Assembly (NCBI RefSeq): GCF_004345645.1
Contig: NZ_SLWS01000003.1
Location: 620,001-684,000 of the forward strand
DNA: 64,000 bases
Direction: 5' to 3'
DNA from: Actinocrispum wychmicini
Lineage (GTDB): Bacteria > Actinomycetota > Actinomycetes > Mycobacteriales > Pseudonocardiaceae
This document shows, in pieces, positions 1 to 8,781 of the stretch. The first letter of the stretch is position 1, and every line of letters begins with the position of its first letter. Position numbers and translations under genes: made by a program. The notes below the pieces were generated by a model. The model was not told where the DNA came from and searched no databases. It worked only from the letters and a program-made list of their open reading frames with translations.

Positions 1-761
1 CTGTACGCGATGCCTGCGATGAGGTCTTCACCGGCGAGGCGACCAGGCCAGGCACCCTCGACGGGCTCTGCGACGGCGTCGACGTGATCGTGTCATCGAT
101 CGGTCTTCGGACGCTGCGCAGCCGACCGACACCCGAGGCGGTGGACCTTCACGCCAACCTCAACGTCCTGGAACAGGGGCTCCGCGCCGGGGTTCGGCGG
201 TTCATCTTCGTCAGCGTGTTGCACGCCGTTGACATGATGGAGTCGGTTCCTGTTCTGCGCCCGCGCGAGGAGTTCATCCAGCGGCTCAAGGACAGCGGAC
301 TGAACTGGACGGTGCTTCGGCCAACTGGCGCTTTCAACGACATGGCCGAGATCTTCCGATTCGCCCAGCGAGGCTGGGGGATCGTCTTCGGCCACGGGCA
401 GTACCGGATCAATCCCGTGCACCCCGCGGACATCGGGCAGGTCGTGGTGAACGCGATCACCGACCCGTCGCTGCACAACGCTGAGTTCGGGTTCGGTGGT
501 CCGGACACCTACACCGTGGCGGGGATCGCCGATCTGGCCCGGCGCGTTCTCGACCGGAGGCAACGGATGCTGCACCTGCCGTACTGGCCCGTGGACGCGC
601 TGGCCGCCGCCGTGGGTCCGTTCAACCGCAACGCCTCCGGGTTCCTGACTTTTTTCCGACGGGCCCTGAGCCGGGACATGGTCGGCGTTCCGATCGGCCA
701 GCACCATCTCCAGGACTATTTCCGTGCCCTGGCCGGTGACGGCGACACCGGCAGCTTCTGA
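1..761 (+). CDS. NAD(P)-binding SDR / NmrA-like oxidoreductase, 5' truncated
   Basis: The reading frame is open from base 3 at the left edge, so the N-terminus with the first beta strand and the dinucleotide-binding glycine motif lies outside the window. The visible part begins with DGVDVIVSSIGL, the loop after the second or third Rossmann strand of atypical short-chain dehydrogenases. RRFIFVSVLHA follows, the strand that carries the Ser of extended SDRs, then a LNWTVLRPTGAF segment typical of NmrA/YwnB-type proteins. An internal GTG at 84 is not the true start. The substrate cannot be told. The gene ends with TGA at 759-761. Confidence 0.75.
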   Translation, partial: VRDACDEVFTGEATRPGTLDGLCDGVDVIVSSIGLRTLRSRPTPEAVDLHANLNVLEQGLRAGVRRFIFVSVLHAVDMMESVPVLRPREEFIQRLKDSGLNWTVLRPTGAFNDMAEIFRFAQRGWGIVFGHGQYRINPVHPADIGQVVVNAITDPSLHNAEFGFGGPDTYTVAGIADLARRVLDRRQRMLHLPYWPVDALAAAVGPFNRNASGFLTFFRRALSRDMVGVPIGQHHLQDYFRALAGDGDTGSF

Positions 762-777
762 CCCGACCCTTCCCAGA

Positions 778-1443
778 TCACCTGAAAGCCACCGGGTCGG
801 TGCAGAAGCGGTGCTGCTGTGCATAGGGGACCCGCCCATGGAGCGCGATCTCGACGCCGTCCGCCTTGCCGAGTGCCAGAGCGGGCGGGTATGGCTGTGG
901 CACGACCCCGAGACAGAAGACGACGCCCACCGGGTCGGACGGTAGTTTGGGTGGACCGTCATCGAAGGCGTCCCCGAAGGGGTGGTAGCCCGTTAACGGA
1001 CGGGGCACCCGGATGGTTCGCGACTCCGTGGTGCCGGGGCGGACGCGCAGTACGCCCACGGACGGCGGCACCGCCAGTTCCTCGACTTCGTCGGGCCAGT
1101 CGAAGAGCCGCTGCGCGATTTCAATGTTGTCGCCGGCCGGGACAACATATGCGTCACCCTTCGGCACCTTGCCCTGATGCGTGACGAGCGTTGGGGCTAC
1201 CAATTCCTTGCTACTTCGATTGACCACACGCCAGGTAACCGTGAGTTCCGCGCCGGTGATTGCCACATCGGCGTCGAACGTCACCTCGGCTGGAACCGTG
1301 GCGCCACCTGCTAGCTGGCCGGACCCGGCCCCTCCGCTGGTACCACAAGCGATGAGCAGCATTGCGCAGAAAGCAATCACCAAGCAGGCCCGCACGCTGG
1401 CACCGAACCTTCTTTCGACCGGACCCGAATCAACAATGTTCAC
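778..1443 (-). CDS. putative lipoprotein, function unknown
   Basis: The N-terminus has a hydrophobic stretch ending in LLIACG, a lipobox with the invariant Cys, followed by a Gly/Ser-rich linker as in actinobacterial lipoproteins. The rest (about 180 residues) looks like a beta-rich extracellular domain with no motif I recognise. The start is uncertain: the frame is open to 1479, GTG at 1443 is used here, and GTG at 1395 would give a compact 17-residue signal peptide. It lies 95 bp downstream of the SRPBCC gene on the same strand, possibly co-transcribed. Export and lipidation are inferred from the lipobox. Confidence 0.6.
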   Translation of the reverse strand: MNIVDSGPVERRFGASVRACLVIAFCAMLLIACGTSGGAGSGQLAGGATVPAEVTFDADVAITGAELTVTWRVVNRSSKELVAPTLVTHQGKVPKGDAYVVPAGDNIEIAQRLFDWPDEVEELAVPPSVGVLRVRPGTTESRTIRVPRPLTGYHPFGDAFDDGPPKLPSDPVGVVFCLGVVPQPYPPALALGKADGVEIALHGRVPYAQQHRFCTDPVAFR

Positions 1444-1537
1444 GACGCCCCACTGTTCAGCCAGGTCCGCATTCGACACCTCCGCTTCACGGGCCGCGAC
1501 GATCGCCGCGGTGACATCCGGGCGGTTGGCACGGTGG

Positions 1538-2035
1538 TCACTTGGGGTCGTTGAGTGCCATTCGGGCGGCGCGCATCTCCGCGTACATTTCCCATGGTCC
1601 TTGCGGGAGGACGTGCCCGGTTTCCAGGAAGGTCTTGAGGTTGGCCAGCACGGACGGCCATCCGGCGGAGACCGAGACGTGTTCGGCGTGGTCGGTCAGG
1701 TTCTCGTGAGTGACGGTGAGCCGGACGATGTCGCCGTGCGGCTCAATGTCAAAGGTGACTCGGCCGGGGCCGGTGGGCCGCTCCTCGTTCGGGCCGGTCC
1801 GGGTGATCACCAGCCGCTTGGGCGCCACGGCCGCCAGCACCGTGCCGACGAGGTCGGCGATCCCGGAACCATCGGTGCGCCGGTGCTCCCAGGGCGACCC
1901 GACCTGCCAGTCGGAGACGTTGCAGTGCTCTGCCCAGTATTCGGCGGTCACGTCGGCGTCGGTCAGCGCGTGCCAGACTCGCTCCGGCGTGGCCTGGATG
2001 AAGGTGACGTACACAAAAGCCGGCCTGTCAGCCAC
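1538..2035 (-). CDS. SRPBCC / AHA1-like domain protein
   Basis: The protein of about 165 residues has the hallmarks of the AHA1/START-like (SRPBCC) family: FIQATPERVWHALTD near the N-terminus, an EYW segment, WQVGSPWEH, and a late GWPSVLANLKTFLETG helix. These proteins have a helix-grip fold and bind hydrophobic ligands; in actinomycetes they are often paired with an ArsR regulator, which is absent here. The frame is open further upstream, but GTG at 2035 places a purine-rich GAGAGG 8 nt upstream and starts directly before the conserved ADRPAFVYV segment. The ligand is unknown. Confidence 0.75.
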   Translation of the reverse strand: MADRPAFVYVTFIQATPERVWHALTDADVTAEYWAEHCNVSDWQVGSPWEHRRTDGSGIADLVGTVLAAVAPKRLVITRTGPNEERPTGPGRVTFDIEPHGDIVRLTVTHENLTDHAEHVSVSAGWPSVLANLKTFLETGHVLPQGPWEMYAEMRAARMALNDPK

Positions 2036-2310
2036 GTCATGTTCCTCTCTTCTCGTCGTTCCAGGTCGCGCAGCGCACGAAGACGCCGCCGCTCGGCCTT
2101 GTCGATCGTATGCAGTAATCATCTGGATACTGTCCAATCGGCATAGAGCTGCCACGCCGACACATGGCGCGTAGCCGTCCCGGCGGGACGCATCCGCGGG
2201 TCCCCACTGGCTCCAATTCTATGGCTACATTCAGGACTACGTTCACAGTCTCTTATCAAGTGACGAAAATCGACTGATAATCACCGACAGAGACCGGACA
2301 AGGGTCTGTT

Positions 2311-3963
2311 TTGTCCACTGTTCGTCGGATCGATACAGGGAGGCAAGCGGGCCGGATGGGGGACACACGTACGCTGAGTGGCGTGATCGAAACCGCCGTG
2401 TCACCGCAGCCGCGGCGGGTTCCGCATGGTCGGCGGCGTTTTGTGCCGAGTCGTCCGACGGTGTGGCGGCTGGTTCTGGCGGCGGGCGCGGGCGGTCTGC
2501 TGTTCGCGAGTTTCCCGCCGAGGCCGCTGTGGTGGGTCGCGCCGGTGGCGTTCGCGGTGTTCGCGGGAGTGATCCACGGGCGGCGGGCGCGGGCGGGTTT
2601 CGGGTACGGGCTGGTGTTCGGGTTGGCGTTCACGTTGCCCGAGTTGTACTGGTTGCAGCATTTCCTGGGTGCGGACTTCGGGCCGACGCCGTGGTTGGCG
2701 CTGTCGGCGGCGGTCGCGGTGTTGATGGCGTTGCCGGCGGCGGGGATGGCTGTGGTGAGCACGTTGCCGGGTGGGCCGGTGTGGATGGCGATGCTGTTCG
2801 TCGCTGGTGAGGCGATCCGCGGCCGGTTCCCGTTCGGCGGTTTCCCTTGGGCCCGTGTGGGTTTCGGGCAGCCGGAGGGGTTGTACCTGCCGTTGGCGTC
2901 GGTGGCTGGGGCGCCGTTGCTGACTTTCGCGGTGGTGCTGACCGGGTGTGCGATCGCCGTAGTGGTGATTCGCCGGCGGGTGCGGTACGCGGTGGTCGCG
3001 GTGGTGCCGTTGGTGGCGGGTGCGGCGTTGTGGCCGACGATCGGCACGGACGCGCAGGCGGGCTCGTTGACGGTCGCGGTGGTGCAGGGCAACGGGCCAC
3101 AGGGGTTGGCGGGGCTCGGCTCGGGCGCCGGTACGACGATGCGGCGCAATCATCTGGAGCGTGCGGCGGCGTTGGCGGACGACATCCAGCATGGCCGGGT
3201 GCCGAAGCCGGACGTGGTGGTGATGCCCGAGACGTTCACCGCGCTGGGCGCGGACCCGGCGGCCGACCGGGAGATCAGCAAGGTGGTGGCCGATCTGGGG
3301 GTGCCGACGCTGGTCGGGGCGCGGATCCGGCACGCGGACGGCACGGAGCAGAACGTCGTGATCGTATGGGATCCGAAGACGGGTCCTGGGCAGATGTATG
3401 CAAAGTCGAAGCTGGTGCCGTTCGGTGAGTTCTTCCCGCTGCGGCCGGTCGCGCGGATCTTCACGCCGTTCGCCGACCAGGAGGTGGATCTCACGCCGGG
3501 GACGCAGCAGCCGGTGCTGGACATGGCCGGGGTGCGGATGGGTGTGGCGATCTGTTTCGAGGTCGCGTACGACGACGTGTTGAACGCCGCGGCGGCCCAG
3601 GGCGCGCAGGTGTTGTTGGTGCCGACGAACAACGCCTGGTACGGGCCGGGGGAGATGAGCTACCAGCAGTTGGCGATGTCGCGGGTGCGGGCGGTGGAGC
3701 TCGGCCGGGCGGTGGTGGTGTCGGCCACGACGGGGGTGAGCGCGATCGTGCGGCCGGACGGTTCGGTCACCCGTCAGACTGAGTTGTACACGCCTGACAC
3801 GCTGGTCGCCACGGTGCCGAAACGGACGACCGTTACCCTGGCTACCCGGATCGGGGCCTGGCCAGAAGGAGCTATGGTCGTCGGCGGCCTGGCGGCGGTG
3901 TTGTGGGCGGTCGGGGGGCGGGTCCGGCGTCGGCGCGCTGACTCGAGCCGCGATGAGGAATGA
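2311..3963 (+). CDS. lnt: apolipoprotein N-acyltransferase
   Basis: Lnt transfers a third acyl chain to the N-terminal cysteine of lipoproteins at the outer face of the cytoplasmic membrane. Residues about 35-240 hold several membrane helices. A nitrilase-type domain follows (about 255-515), then a C-terminal membrane helix. The catalytic triad is visible as Glu307 in VMPETFT, Lys365 ahead of LVPFGEF and Cys415 in AICFEV. The first 30 residues are not conserved, and GTG at 2383 is an alternative start. It sits 16 bp before ppm on the same strand. In M. tuberculosis these two functions are fused in one polypeptide; here they are separate adjacent genes. Confidence 0.92.
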   Translation: MSTVRRIDTGRQAGRMGDTRTLSGVIETAVSPQPRRVPHGRRRFVPSRPTVWRLVLAAGAGGLLFASFPPRPLWWVAPVAFAVFAGVIHGRRARAGFGYGLVFGLAFTLPELYWLQHFLGADFGPTPWLALSAAVAVLMALPAAGMAVVSTLPGGPVWMAMLFVAGEAIRGRFPFGGFPWARVGFGQPEGLYLPLASVAGAPLLTFAVVLTGCAIAVVVIRRRVRYAVVAVVPLVAGAALWPTIGTDAQAGSLTVAVVQGNGPQGLAGLGSGAGTTMRRNHLERAAALADDIQHGRVPKPDVVVMPETFTALGADPAADREISKVVADLGVPTLVGARIRHADGTEQNVVIVWDPKTGPGQMYAKSKLVPFGEFFPLRPVARIFTPFADQEVDLTPGTQQPVLDMAGVRMGVAICFEVAYDDVLNAAAAQGAQVLLVPTNNAWYGPGEMSYQQLAMSRVRAVELGRAVVVSATTGVSAIVRPDGSVTRQTELYTPDTLVATVPKRTTVTLATRIGAWPEGAMVVGGLAAVLWAVGGRVRRRRADSSRDEE

Positions 3964-3979
3964 CAAGGAGAGGAAACGG

Positions 3980-4729
3980 ATGGCGGAGCTCGAGCCGGTG
4001 CTCGTGGTGATCCCGACGTACAACGAGCGGGAGAACATCACGCCGATCATCGACCGGCTGCACAGTTCGGTGCCGAAGGCGCACGTGCTGGTGGTGGATG
4101 ACGGCAGCCCGGACGGCACGGGTGAGATCGCCGACAAGCTGGCCGCGGCGGACGAGCGGGTGCACGTGCTGCACCGCACCGAGAAGGCCGGTCTGGGCGC
4201 GGCCTATGTCGCTGGGTTCCAGTGGGCGTTGGATCGGGACTACGCGGTGATCGTGGAGATGGACGCGGACGGGTCGCACGCGCCGGAGGATCTGCCGCGG
4301 ATCATCGGCGCGTTGTCGGACGCGGACCTGTCGATCGGGTCGCGGTACGTGCCGGGTGGCAAGACGGTGAACTGGCCGAAGAGCCGGTACATGTTGTCGT
4401 GGGGTGCGAACCTGTACTCGCGGGTGTGGTTGGGCGCGAAGGTGAAGGACATGACGGCCGGGTTCCGGGCGTTCCGGCGGGCGGCGTTGGAGAAGTTGAA
4501 GCTGCACAACGTGGCGTCGGCGGGGTACTGCTTTCAGATCGACATGACGTGGCGGGTGATCGAGGCGGGGTTCACGGTGGTGGAGTCGCCGATCACGTTC
4601 ACCGAGCGGGCGATCGGGCAGTCGAAGATGTCGGGTTCGATCGTGCGTGAGGCGTTGGTCCGGGTGTTCAAGTGGGGTCTGCGGTTGCGGTACAACCAGG
4701 TGCGCGGGTTGGTGCGCGGCAAGAAGTGA
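3980..4729 (+). CDS. ppm: polyprenol monophosphomannose synthase
   Basis: This is a family 2 glycosyltransferase that makes polyprenyl-phosphomannose from GDP-mannose, the donor for periplasmic mannosylation of lipoproteins, glycoproteins and lipoglycans. Visible motifs are VVIPTYNERENI, the VVDDGSPDGT nucleotide-binding Asp motif, MDADGSHAPEDLP (metal-binding DxD-like) and GSRYVPGG. There are no C-terminal membrane helices, so it is the short soluble Dpm1 type. ATG at 3980 is chosen because AAGGAGAGG lies just upstream and the frame from 3953 would overlap lnt. The MptB-type user of its product is encoded at 30.6 kb. Confidence 0.93.
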   Translation: MAELEPVLVVIPTYNERENITPIIDRLHSSVPKAHVLVVDDGSPDGTGEIADKLAAADERVHVLHRTEKAGLGAAYVAGFQWALDRDYAVIVEMDADGSHAPEDLPRIIGALSDADLSIGSRYVPGGKTVNWPKSRYMLSWGANLYSRVWLGAKVKDMTAGFRAFRRAALEKLKLHNVASAGYCFQIDMTWRVIEAGFTVVESPITFTERAIGQSKMSGSIVREALVRVFKWGLRLRYNQVRGLVRGKK

Positions 4730-4772
4730 GGGTGGTCGTGGTTCCGGGCTTGGGGGCGCGGGACAGCGACAC

Positions 4773-4806
4773 AAAAACCCCGCCTGGGCGGGAGGTCCAG
4801 GCGGGG
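4773..4806 (-). terminator. Rho-independent terminator of rbpA
   Basis: A perfect 10-bp stem (4778-4787 with 4797-4806) and a 9-nt loop are followed on the minus strand by five T residues (the A tract at 4773-4777). It lies 31 bp after the rbpA stop codon. It may also slow transcription from ppm, but the T tract serves the minus strand. Confidence 0.85.
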
Positions 4807-4837
4807 TGATCGTGGTGGGAGTGCTTCAGGTCGTGTC

Positions 4838-5182
4838 CTAGGCGGTGCGGCTGCGCCGTCCGCGGAGTTCTTCCAGCCGCTCGGTGAGCAGGTCCTCGAG
4901 TTCCGGGATGGTCCGGCGTTCGAGGAGCATGTCCCAGTGGGTGCGGGGTGGCTTGACCTTCTTGGGCTCCGGGAGGGAGCCGTCGATCATCTTGGATTCG
5001 GTACCGTGGAGCCGACACTCCCAGGTCGGTGGGATTTCGGCGTCGTCCGAGAAGGGCACCTCGAATTCGTGGTCCTTCGGGCACGCATACCGAACCGTAC
5101 GACGCGGGGCGAGATCGTGGTTCCGGTCAGTCTCGTAACTGACCGCTCCCAGCCGGCTTCCACGGAGAACACGGTCGGCCAT
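4838..5182 (-). CDS. rbpA: RNA polymerase-binding protein RbpA
   Basis: RbpA is an actinobacterial sigma-factor partner that binds the principal sigma and RNA polymerase, stabilises open complexes and lowers rifampicin sensitivity. The 114-residue protein shows the usual order: N-terminal tail starting MADRVLRGSRLG with a SYE motif, a core domain with YACPKDHEFEVPF and WECRLHG (CPxxH / C zinc-like pattern, partly reduced), then the basic linker and the sigma-interacting C-terminus with RTHWDMLLERR and the ELEDLL helix. AAAGGA precedes the ATG. The promoter region carries a SigR-type site. Next to ppm, as in mycobacteria. Confidence 0.96.
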   Translation of the reverse strand: MADRVLRGSRLGAVSYETDRNHDLAPRRTVRYACPKDHEFEVPFSDDAEIPPTWECRLHGTESKMIDGSLPEPKKVKPPRTHWDMLLERRTIPELEDLLTERLEELRGRRSRTA

Positions 5183-5524
5183 GGCGGTGTCCTTTCGTTC
5201 GGCTCGGGCAACGAGCCAGGGTGTTGCTCACTGTGCGCAACGAACGGAACGGCCGGAAGATTCCCTCGCCCGGCACATCGTTGCACACAGTGACATGCTT
5301 CACCCGTCAACAACAGCTTCCTCCTAAGGGAGGGAATCGGCGCGGGAAAGTGACGCGTTATCCCGCGATCGGCACCAACATCTCACCCGATCGGAGGAGC
5401 TGTGTTACGGGCAGGTCCATCGTGCTGGGGTAACCCGTCCGGGAGGGCCCCAAACGAGGTTCTCGTCACAGTGAATATCAACAACGGAAAGTAGTTGGTC
5501 ACTCTCTTATTGCGGTTGTTTTTC
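5183..5524. other. intergenic region, rbpA leader and MFS 3' flank
   Basis: This 342-bp gap holds the rbpA promoter (see 5239-5264), a minor CCTCC/GGAGG hairpin at 5320-5333, and a relatively AT-rich stretch at 5465-5520 after the stop of the minus-strand MFS gene. A short open frame (5221-5433) lacks recognisable features. I see no RNA gene. Confidence 0.5.
5239..5264 (-). promoter_or_regulatory. SigR-type (thiol-oxidative stress) promoter of rbpA
   Basis: On the minus strand GGAAT (5264-5260) is followed by exactly 18 bases and then GTT (5241-5239). This equals the GGAAT-N18-GTT consensus of Streptomyces SigR and mycobacterial SigH promoters. The start codon lies about 57 bp downstream, leaving a short leader with AAAGGA. 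In S. coelicolor rbpA is a known SigR target, so the element fits established regulation. Confidence 0.8.
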
Positions 5525-6883
5525 TCACCCCTTGCCACTGAGGCTACGGGGGAGCGTGTTGCCGGCGGCGGCGACCGCCTTGGGCACGTTGACCTTGAGC
5601 ACGATGGCCAGGCCGACGACGAAGAACGCGATCAGGCTGAAGATCGCCACCCGGTAGCTGCCGGTGTTCTGCAGGGCGAGGCCGAACAGCAGCGGCCCGA
5701 GTGCGCTGGTCCCGGAGCTGGAGACCTCGTAGAGGGAGAAGAACTCGGCTTCCTTGCCGCGCGGGATCATGTTGGAGTACAGCGACCGGCTCAGCGCCTG
5801 GGTGCCGCCCAGGACGATGGAGAGCAGCATCGCGAGCCCGTAGAACTGCAGGGCGCTGCCGACCTGGAGGAAGTAGGCGGCGACGACGACGAAGATCCAG
5901 ACGACGAGGCTGGCCGAGATCACCCGTTTGGCGCCCCAGCGTTCGGAAAGCCGGCCGAGCAGCAGGGCGCCGCCGAACGCGGCGAACTGCACGATGAGGA
6001 TCGCGGACAGCAATGTCTGGTCGGACAGGTGCAGTTCTTTCTCGCCGTAGTCGGCTGAGAGGGTGGTGAGGGTGGAAATGCCGTCGTAGTAGACCAGGAA
6101 CGCGACGAGGAACAGCAGCGACTGCGGGTAGGCGCGGAGTTTGCGGAGAGTGTCGCCGAGTTCACGGAATCCGGCGGTGATCACGGATCCCTCGATCTTT
6201 CGGTCCGGCACCGACCGGGGCAGGTTGCGCAGCAGGAAGACCGGGACGAGGGCGAAGGCGGCCCACCAGATGCCGGCGCTGGCCAGCGAGACGCGGGCGA
6301 GCAGGGCCTTGTCGTCGATCATGAACGAGAACACGAAGTTGATGGCGAGCAGGATGCCGCCGCCGACGTAGCTGATGGCCCAGCCGCGGGAGGAGATCTT
6401 GTCGCGCTGGTCGGCGTCGGCGAGGTCGGCGAGCAGGGAGTTGCTGACGACTTTGGCGGCGCTGTAGGTGAGGTAGGCGACGATCATCAGGATGGAGCCG
6501 AGTTGCCAGTCGGTCCTGCCGACGAACCACATGGCGGTGACGCTGGCGGCGGAGAGGTAGCCGAAGCCGAGGAGCATGGCGCGTTTGCTGCCGGTGCGGT
6601 CGGTGATGGCGCCCATGATCGGGAGCAGGATGAACAGCGAGATGCTGGACAGGGAGATCACGTAGGTGAACAGCGAGCCGGGTGCGATGGGGATGCCCAG
6701 GACGTGTAGGCGGCCGTTGTCGCCGACGGCGTTGATCGCGGTGGACGGGAGGTAGCGGCTCATGAACACCGTGATGACGGTGACTTCGAACGTGTGGCTG
6801 GCCCACGCGTAGCCGTACCATCCGAGCCGCTGGCGTTTGAGCGCGTCGCGGGGTGCGGTCGGCTGTGTCAACACCTCTGCCAT
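5525..6883 (-). CDS. MFS transporter, UMF1 family
   Basis: The 452-residue membrane protein has about twelve hydrophobic segments. Its start, GWYGYAWASHTFEVTVITVFMSRYLP, is typical of the UMF1/Atg22-like branch of the major facilitator superfamily, with LPIMGAITDRTGSKRAMLL as the loop 2-3 signature and GGTQALSRSLYSNMIPRGKEAEFF in the second half. Substrates of this family are poorly defined; amino-acid efflux has been proposed for Atg22. It is a single gene, divergent from the Rpf-like gene with 176 bp between them. Confidence 0.88.
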   Translation of the reverse strand: MAEVLTQPTAPRDALKRQRLGWYGYAWASHTFEVTVITVFMSRYLPSTAINAVGDNGRLHVLGIPIAPGSLFTYVISLSSISLFILLPIMGAITDRTGSKRAMLLGFGYLSAASVTAMWFVGRTDWQLGSILMIVAYLTYSAAKVVSNSLLADLADADQRDKISSRGWAISYVGGGILLAINFVFSFMIDDKALLARVSLASAGIWWAAFALVPVFLLRNLPRSVPDRKIEGSVITAGFRELGDTLRKLRAYPQSLLFLVAFLVYYDGISTLTTLSADYGEKELHLSDQTLLSAILIVQFAAFGGALLLGRLSERWGAKRVISASLVVWIFVVVAAYFLQVGSALQFYGLAMLLSIVLGGTQALSRSLYSNMIPRGKEAEFFSLYEVSSSGTSALGPLLFGLALQNTGSYRVAIFSLIAFFVVGLAIVLKVNVPKAVAAAGNTLPRSLSGKG

Positions 6884-7059
6884 GGCCGCCTTCCGGCAAG
6901 ATCATCATTCGGTTGAGATGCCGGGACTGTACTGGTCTGGACCGGGTTCGGGGGAGTTTCCGGCCATTCCGGTAGCGGGGCGGTATCGAAAATTCACGTG
7001 CCCATCGTTCGGGTGACTCGCGGGGCGGGTGGGGCGAGTGTGTCGTAGCGTCGGCGATC

Positions 7060-7437
7060 ATGATGAAACTGCTGGTCACAGCGTCGTTGGTGGCGGGAAC
7101 GGTGGTGTCGGGTGGTTCGGTGGCGTGGGCGGACCCGCCGCGGTCGGGGTGGGCTCGGTTGCGTGACTGTGAGTCGGGCGGTCGTTATGAGGCGGTGACG
7201 AGGGGGCGGTTCTTCGGGGCGTACCAGTTCAGTCTGGGTACGTGGCGGAGTGTGGGTGGGGCGGGTCTGCCGCATCAGGCGTCCGCGGTGGAGCAGGACT
7301 ATCGGGCGTTGTACCTGTATCGGATGCGGGGGTGGCAGCCGTGGGGTGGGTGTGTGCGTCGGGCGGGTCTGCGGGAGGACGGGGATGCCCGGAGCCGTCG
7401 GGTGCCGACGTATGTGGAGTCGGCGTATATGGGTTAG
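7060..7437 (+). CDS. Rpf-like transglycosylase-family secreted protein
   Basis: A short signal peptide (about 25 residues, ending AWADPP) precedes a domain that reads as the resuscitation-promoting-factor / transglycosylase-like fold. Visible are WARLRDCESGG with the catalytic Glu, GRFFGAYQFSLGTWRSVGG, HQASAVEQDYRAL and RGWQPWGGC. At 125 residues it is a minimal Rpf with no LysM, SH3 or DUF348 domain. Rpf proteins cleave peptidoglycan and aid regrowth. ATG at 7060 or 7063 are both possible. The usual c-di-AMP riboswitch of rpf leaders is not recognisable upstream. The stop overlaps the convergent GDPD stop. Confidence 0.8.
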   Translation: MMKLLVTASLVAGTVVSGGSVAWADPPRSGWARLRDCESGGRYEAVTRGRFFGAYQFSLGTWRSVGGAGLPHQASAVEQDYRALYLYRMRGWQPWGGCVRRAGLREDGDARSRRVPTYVESAYMG

Positions 7438-8291
7438 GCGGGTTTGGGGGTGGCCCAGGCGCCGCGGGCGCGTAGGACGTCGCGGAGGATGCCTGGTTGG
7501 TCGGTGACGAGGCCGTCGACGCCGAGGTCCAGGAGTTGGTTCATCTGGGTGGCGTCGTCGATGGTCCAGACGTGCACTTCCATGCCGCGGCGGTGGGCGG
7601 CGGTGATGAGGCGTTCGTCGACGACGCGGAGTCCGCTTTGGGTGACTGGGACCTGGGCCATGGCGCCGCGGATGGCGCGCCAGGCGCGGGGTGCCCAGAT
7701 GCGGCCGGCGGTCCAGAGCGCGGCGACTGAGCGGGGGCCCATGGAGGTGACGAGTTTGGGGCCGATGCGGCGGCGGAGGCGTTGCAGCCGGGAGTCGGAG
7801 AAGGAGGCGAGGCAGACGCGGTTGAGCGCGCCGGTGCGGCGGAGGGTCTCGGCGACGGGTTCGATCGCGGAGTCGGCTTTGACGTCGATGTTGAGCAGGG
7901 CGTCGGGGAGTTCCTCGAGGAGGTCTTCGAGGCGGCAGACTCCTTCGCGGCCGCCGATCTTGGCGCGGGCGACGCTCTTCCAGGGCAGTCGGGCGAGGGT
8001 GCCGTGGGTGTCGGTGGTGCGGTCGAGTTTGTCGTCGTGGTGGATCACCACCACTCCGTCGGACGTGGCGTGCACATCGGTTTCGAGGTATCGGTAGCCT
8101 TCGTCGACGGCGCGGCGGAACGCGCTGAGGGAGTTCTCCATGCCGCTGAGGTCGTCGAGGTGCCAGCCGCGGTGGGCGAAGGCCCGCGGGTAGGGTCCGG
8201 CCAGGTAGTCAAGGTTGTGCACGATACGAGTGTGCACCGGCGGCGTGGCGTTTGGGTGGCGGGGCGATGTCCAGATACGGTCGAATCTCAT
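7434..8291 (-). CDS. glycerophosphodiester phosphodiesterase
   Basis: GDPD-family TIM-barrel enzymes hydrolyse glycerophosphodiesters to glycerol-3-phosphate and an alcohol. Diagnostic motifs are AFAHRGWH (catalytic His and Arg), ENSLSAFRRA with the metal-binding Glu, YLETDVHATSDG and VIHHDDKLDRTTD with the second catalytic His. LLNIDVKAD carries further ligands, and HVWTIDD and GVDGLVTDQP close the barrel. No signal peptide is evident, so it is cytoplasmic. Conserved sequence starts near residue 37. GTG at 8222 would give a shorter protein that avoids overlap with the divergent zinc-ribbon gene. Confidence 0.9.
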   Translation of the reverse strand: MRFDRIWTSPRHPNATPPVHTRIVHNLDYLAGPYPRAFAHRGWHLDDLSGMENSLSAFRRAVDEGYRYLETDVHATSDGVVVIHHDDKLDRTTDTHGTLARLPWKSVARAKIGGREGVCRLEDLLEELPDALLNIDVKADSAIEPVAETLRRTGALNRVCLASFSDSRLQRLRRRIGPKLVTSMGPRSVAALWTAGRIWAPRAWRAIRGAMAQVPVTQSGLRVVDERLITAAHRRGMEVHVWTIDDATQMNQLLDLGVDGLVTDQPGILRDVLRARGAWATPKPA

Positions 8292-8670
8292 GACGGTGGT
8301 TTCCGGTGACGCACCGGATGCGGTTGTGCCCGGGGTGTTCTCCGGGCGGGGTGAGCCCCGGCATTGCGGGTGGTGTGGCCGTAGGTTGCCGGAGGAGGAT
8401 CGGGTGGGTCGGCCGAGGCGTTATTGTGCGCAGCCGTGTCGGCAGCGTGCGTATGAGCGTCGGGCGGCGTTGCAGCGCAGTGGTCTGCCTGATGACGCGG
8501 TGGTGTTGTCCACGGCTGAGTTGGCGGATTTGCAGGACAGGTTGTTTCAGCTGCGGTGTGCGGCGGAGGATGTGGTGACCGCGGCACAGGATGGGGCGGA
8601 CGCCGCGGAGCTGGGTCGGTTGGCTGGGCAGATTCTGCGTTCGGCTGATGCGTTGGAGCGTCTGCGCTGA
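8290..8670 (+). CDS. small zinc-ribbon protein, function unknown
   Basis: The 126-residue protein contains CGWCGRRLP followed by GRPRRYCAQPCRQRAYERR, a four-cysteine (CxxC..CxxxC) zinc-binding pattern with a basic, probably nucleic-acid-binding helix. A C-terminal helical region with a leucine-rich AELADLQDRLFQL stretch follows. Proteins of this layout are common in actinobacteria next to the GDPD/MFS cluster but have no assigned role. ATG at 8290 overlaps head-to-head with the GDPD ATG (shared CATG), so either both messages are nearly leaderless or one of the starts is downstream. Confidence 0.65.
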   Translation: MTVVSGDAPDAVVPGVFSGRGEPRHCGWCGRRLPEEDRVGRPRRYCAQPCRQRAYERRAALQRSGLPDDAVVLSTAELADLQDRLFQLRCAAEDVVTAAQDGADAAELGRLAGQILRSADALERLR

Positions 8671-8781
8671 TCGGGGTCGGTCGGCTACGCTTCGTGCGTC
8701 TTGTGCTGTGTCTTGATCGACAGTGCTTGATGACAACTGCTTGATCACATAAGGGTGGCCGAGAGACCTGCGAGGGTGTGA

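Noticed and set aside
2037..2246. 69-codon minus-strand frame as an ArsR partner of the SRPBCC gene
   Set aside because: No winged-helix pattern; the composition looks non-coding.
5221..5433. 70-codon frame upstream of rbpA
   Set aside because: It overlaps the SigR-type promoter and lacks codon bias.
6884..7059. c-di-AMP (ydaO-type) riboswitch before the Rpf-like gene
   Set aside because: Expected in rpf leaders, but I could not find the conserved core in this 176-bp leader.
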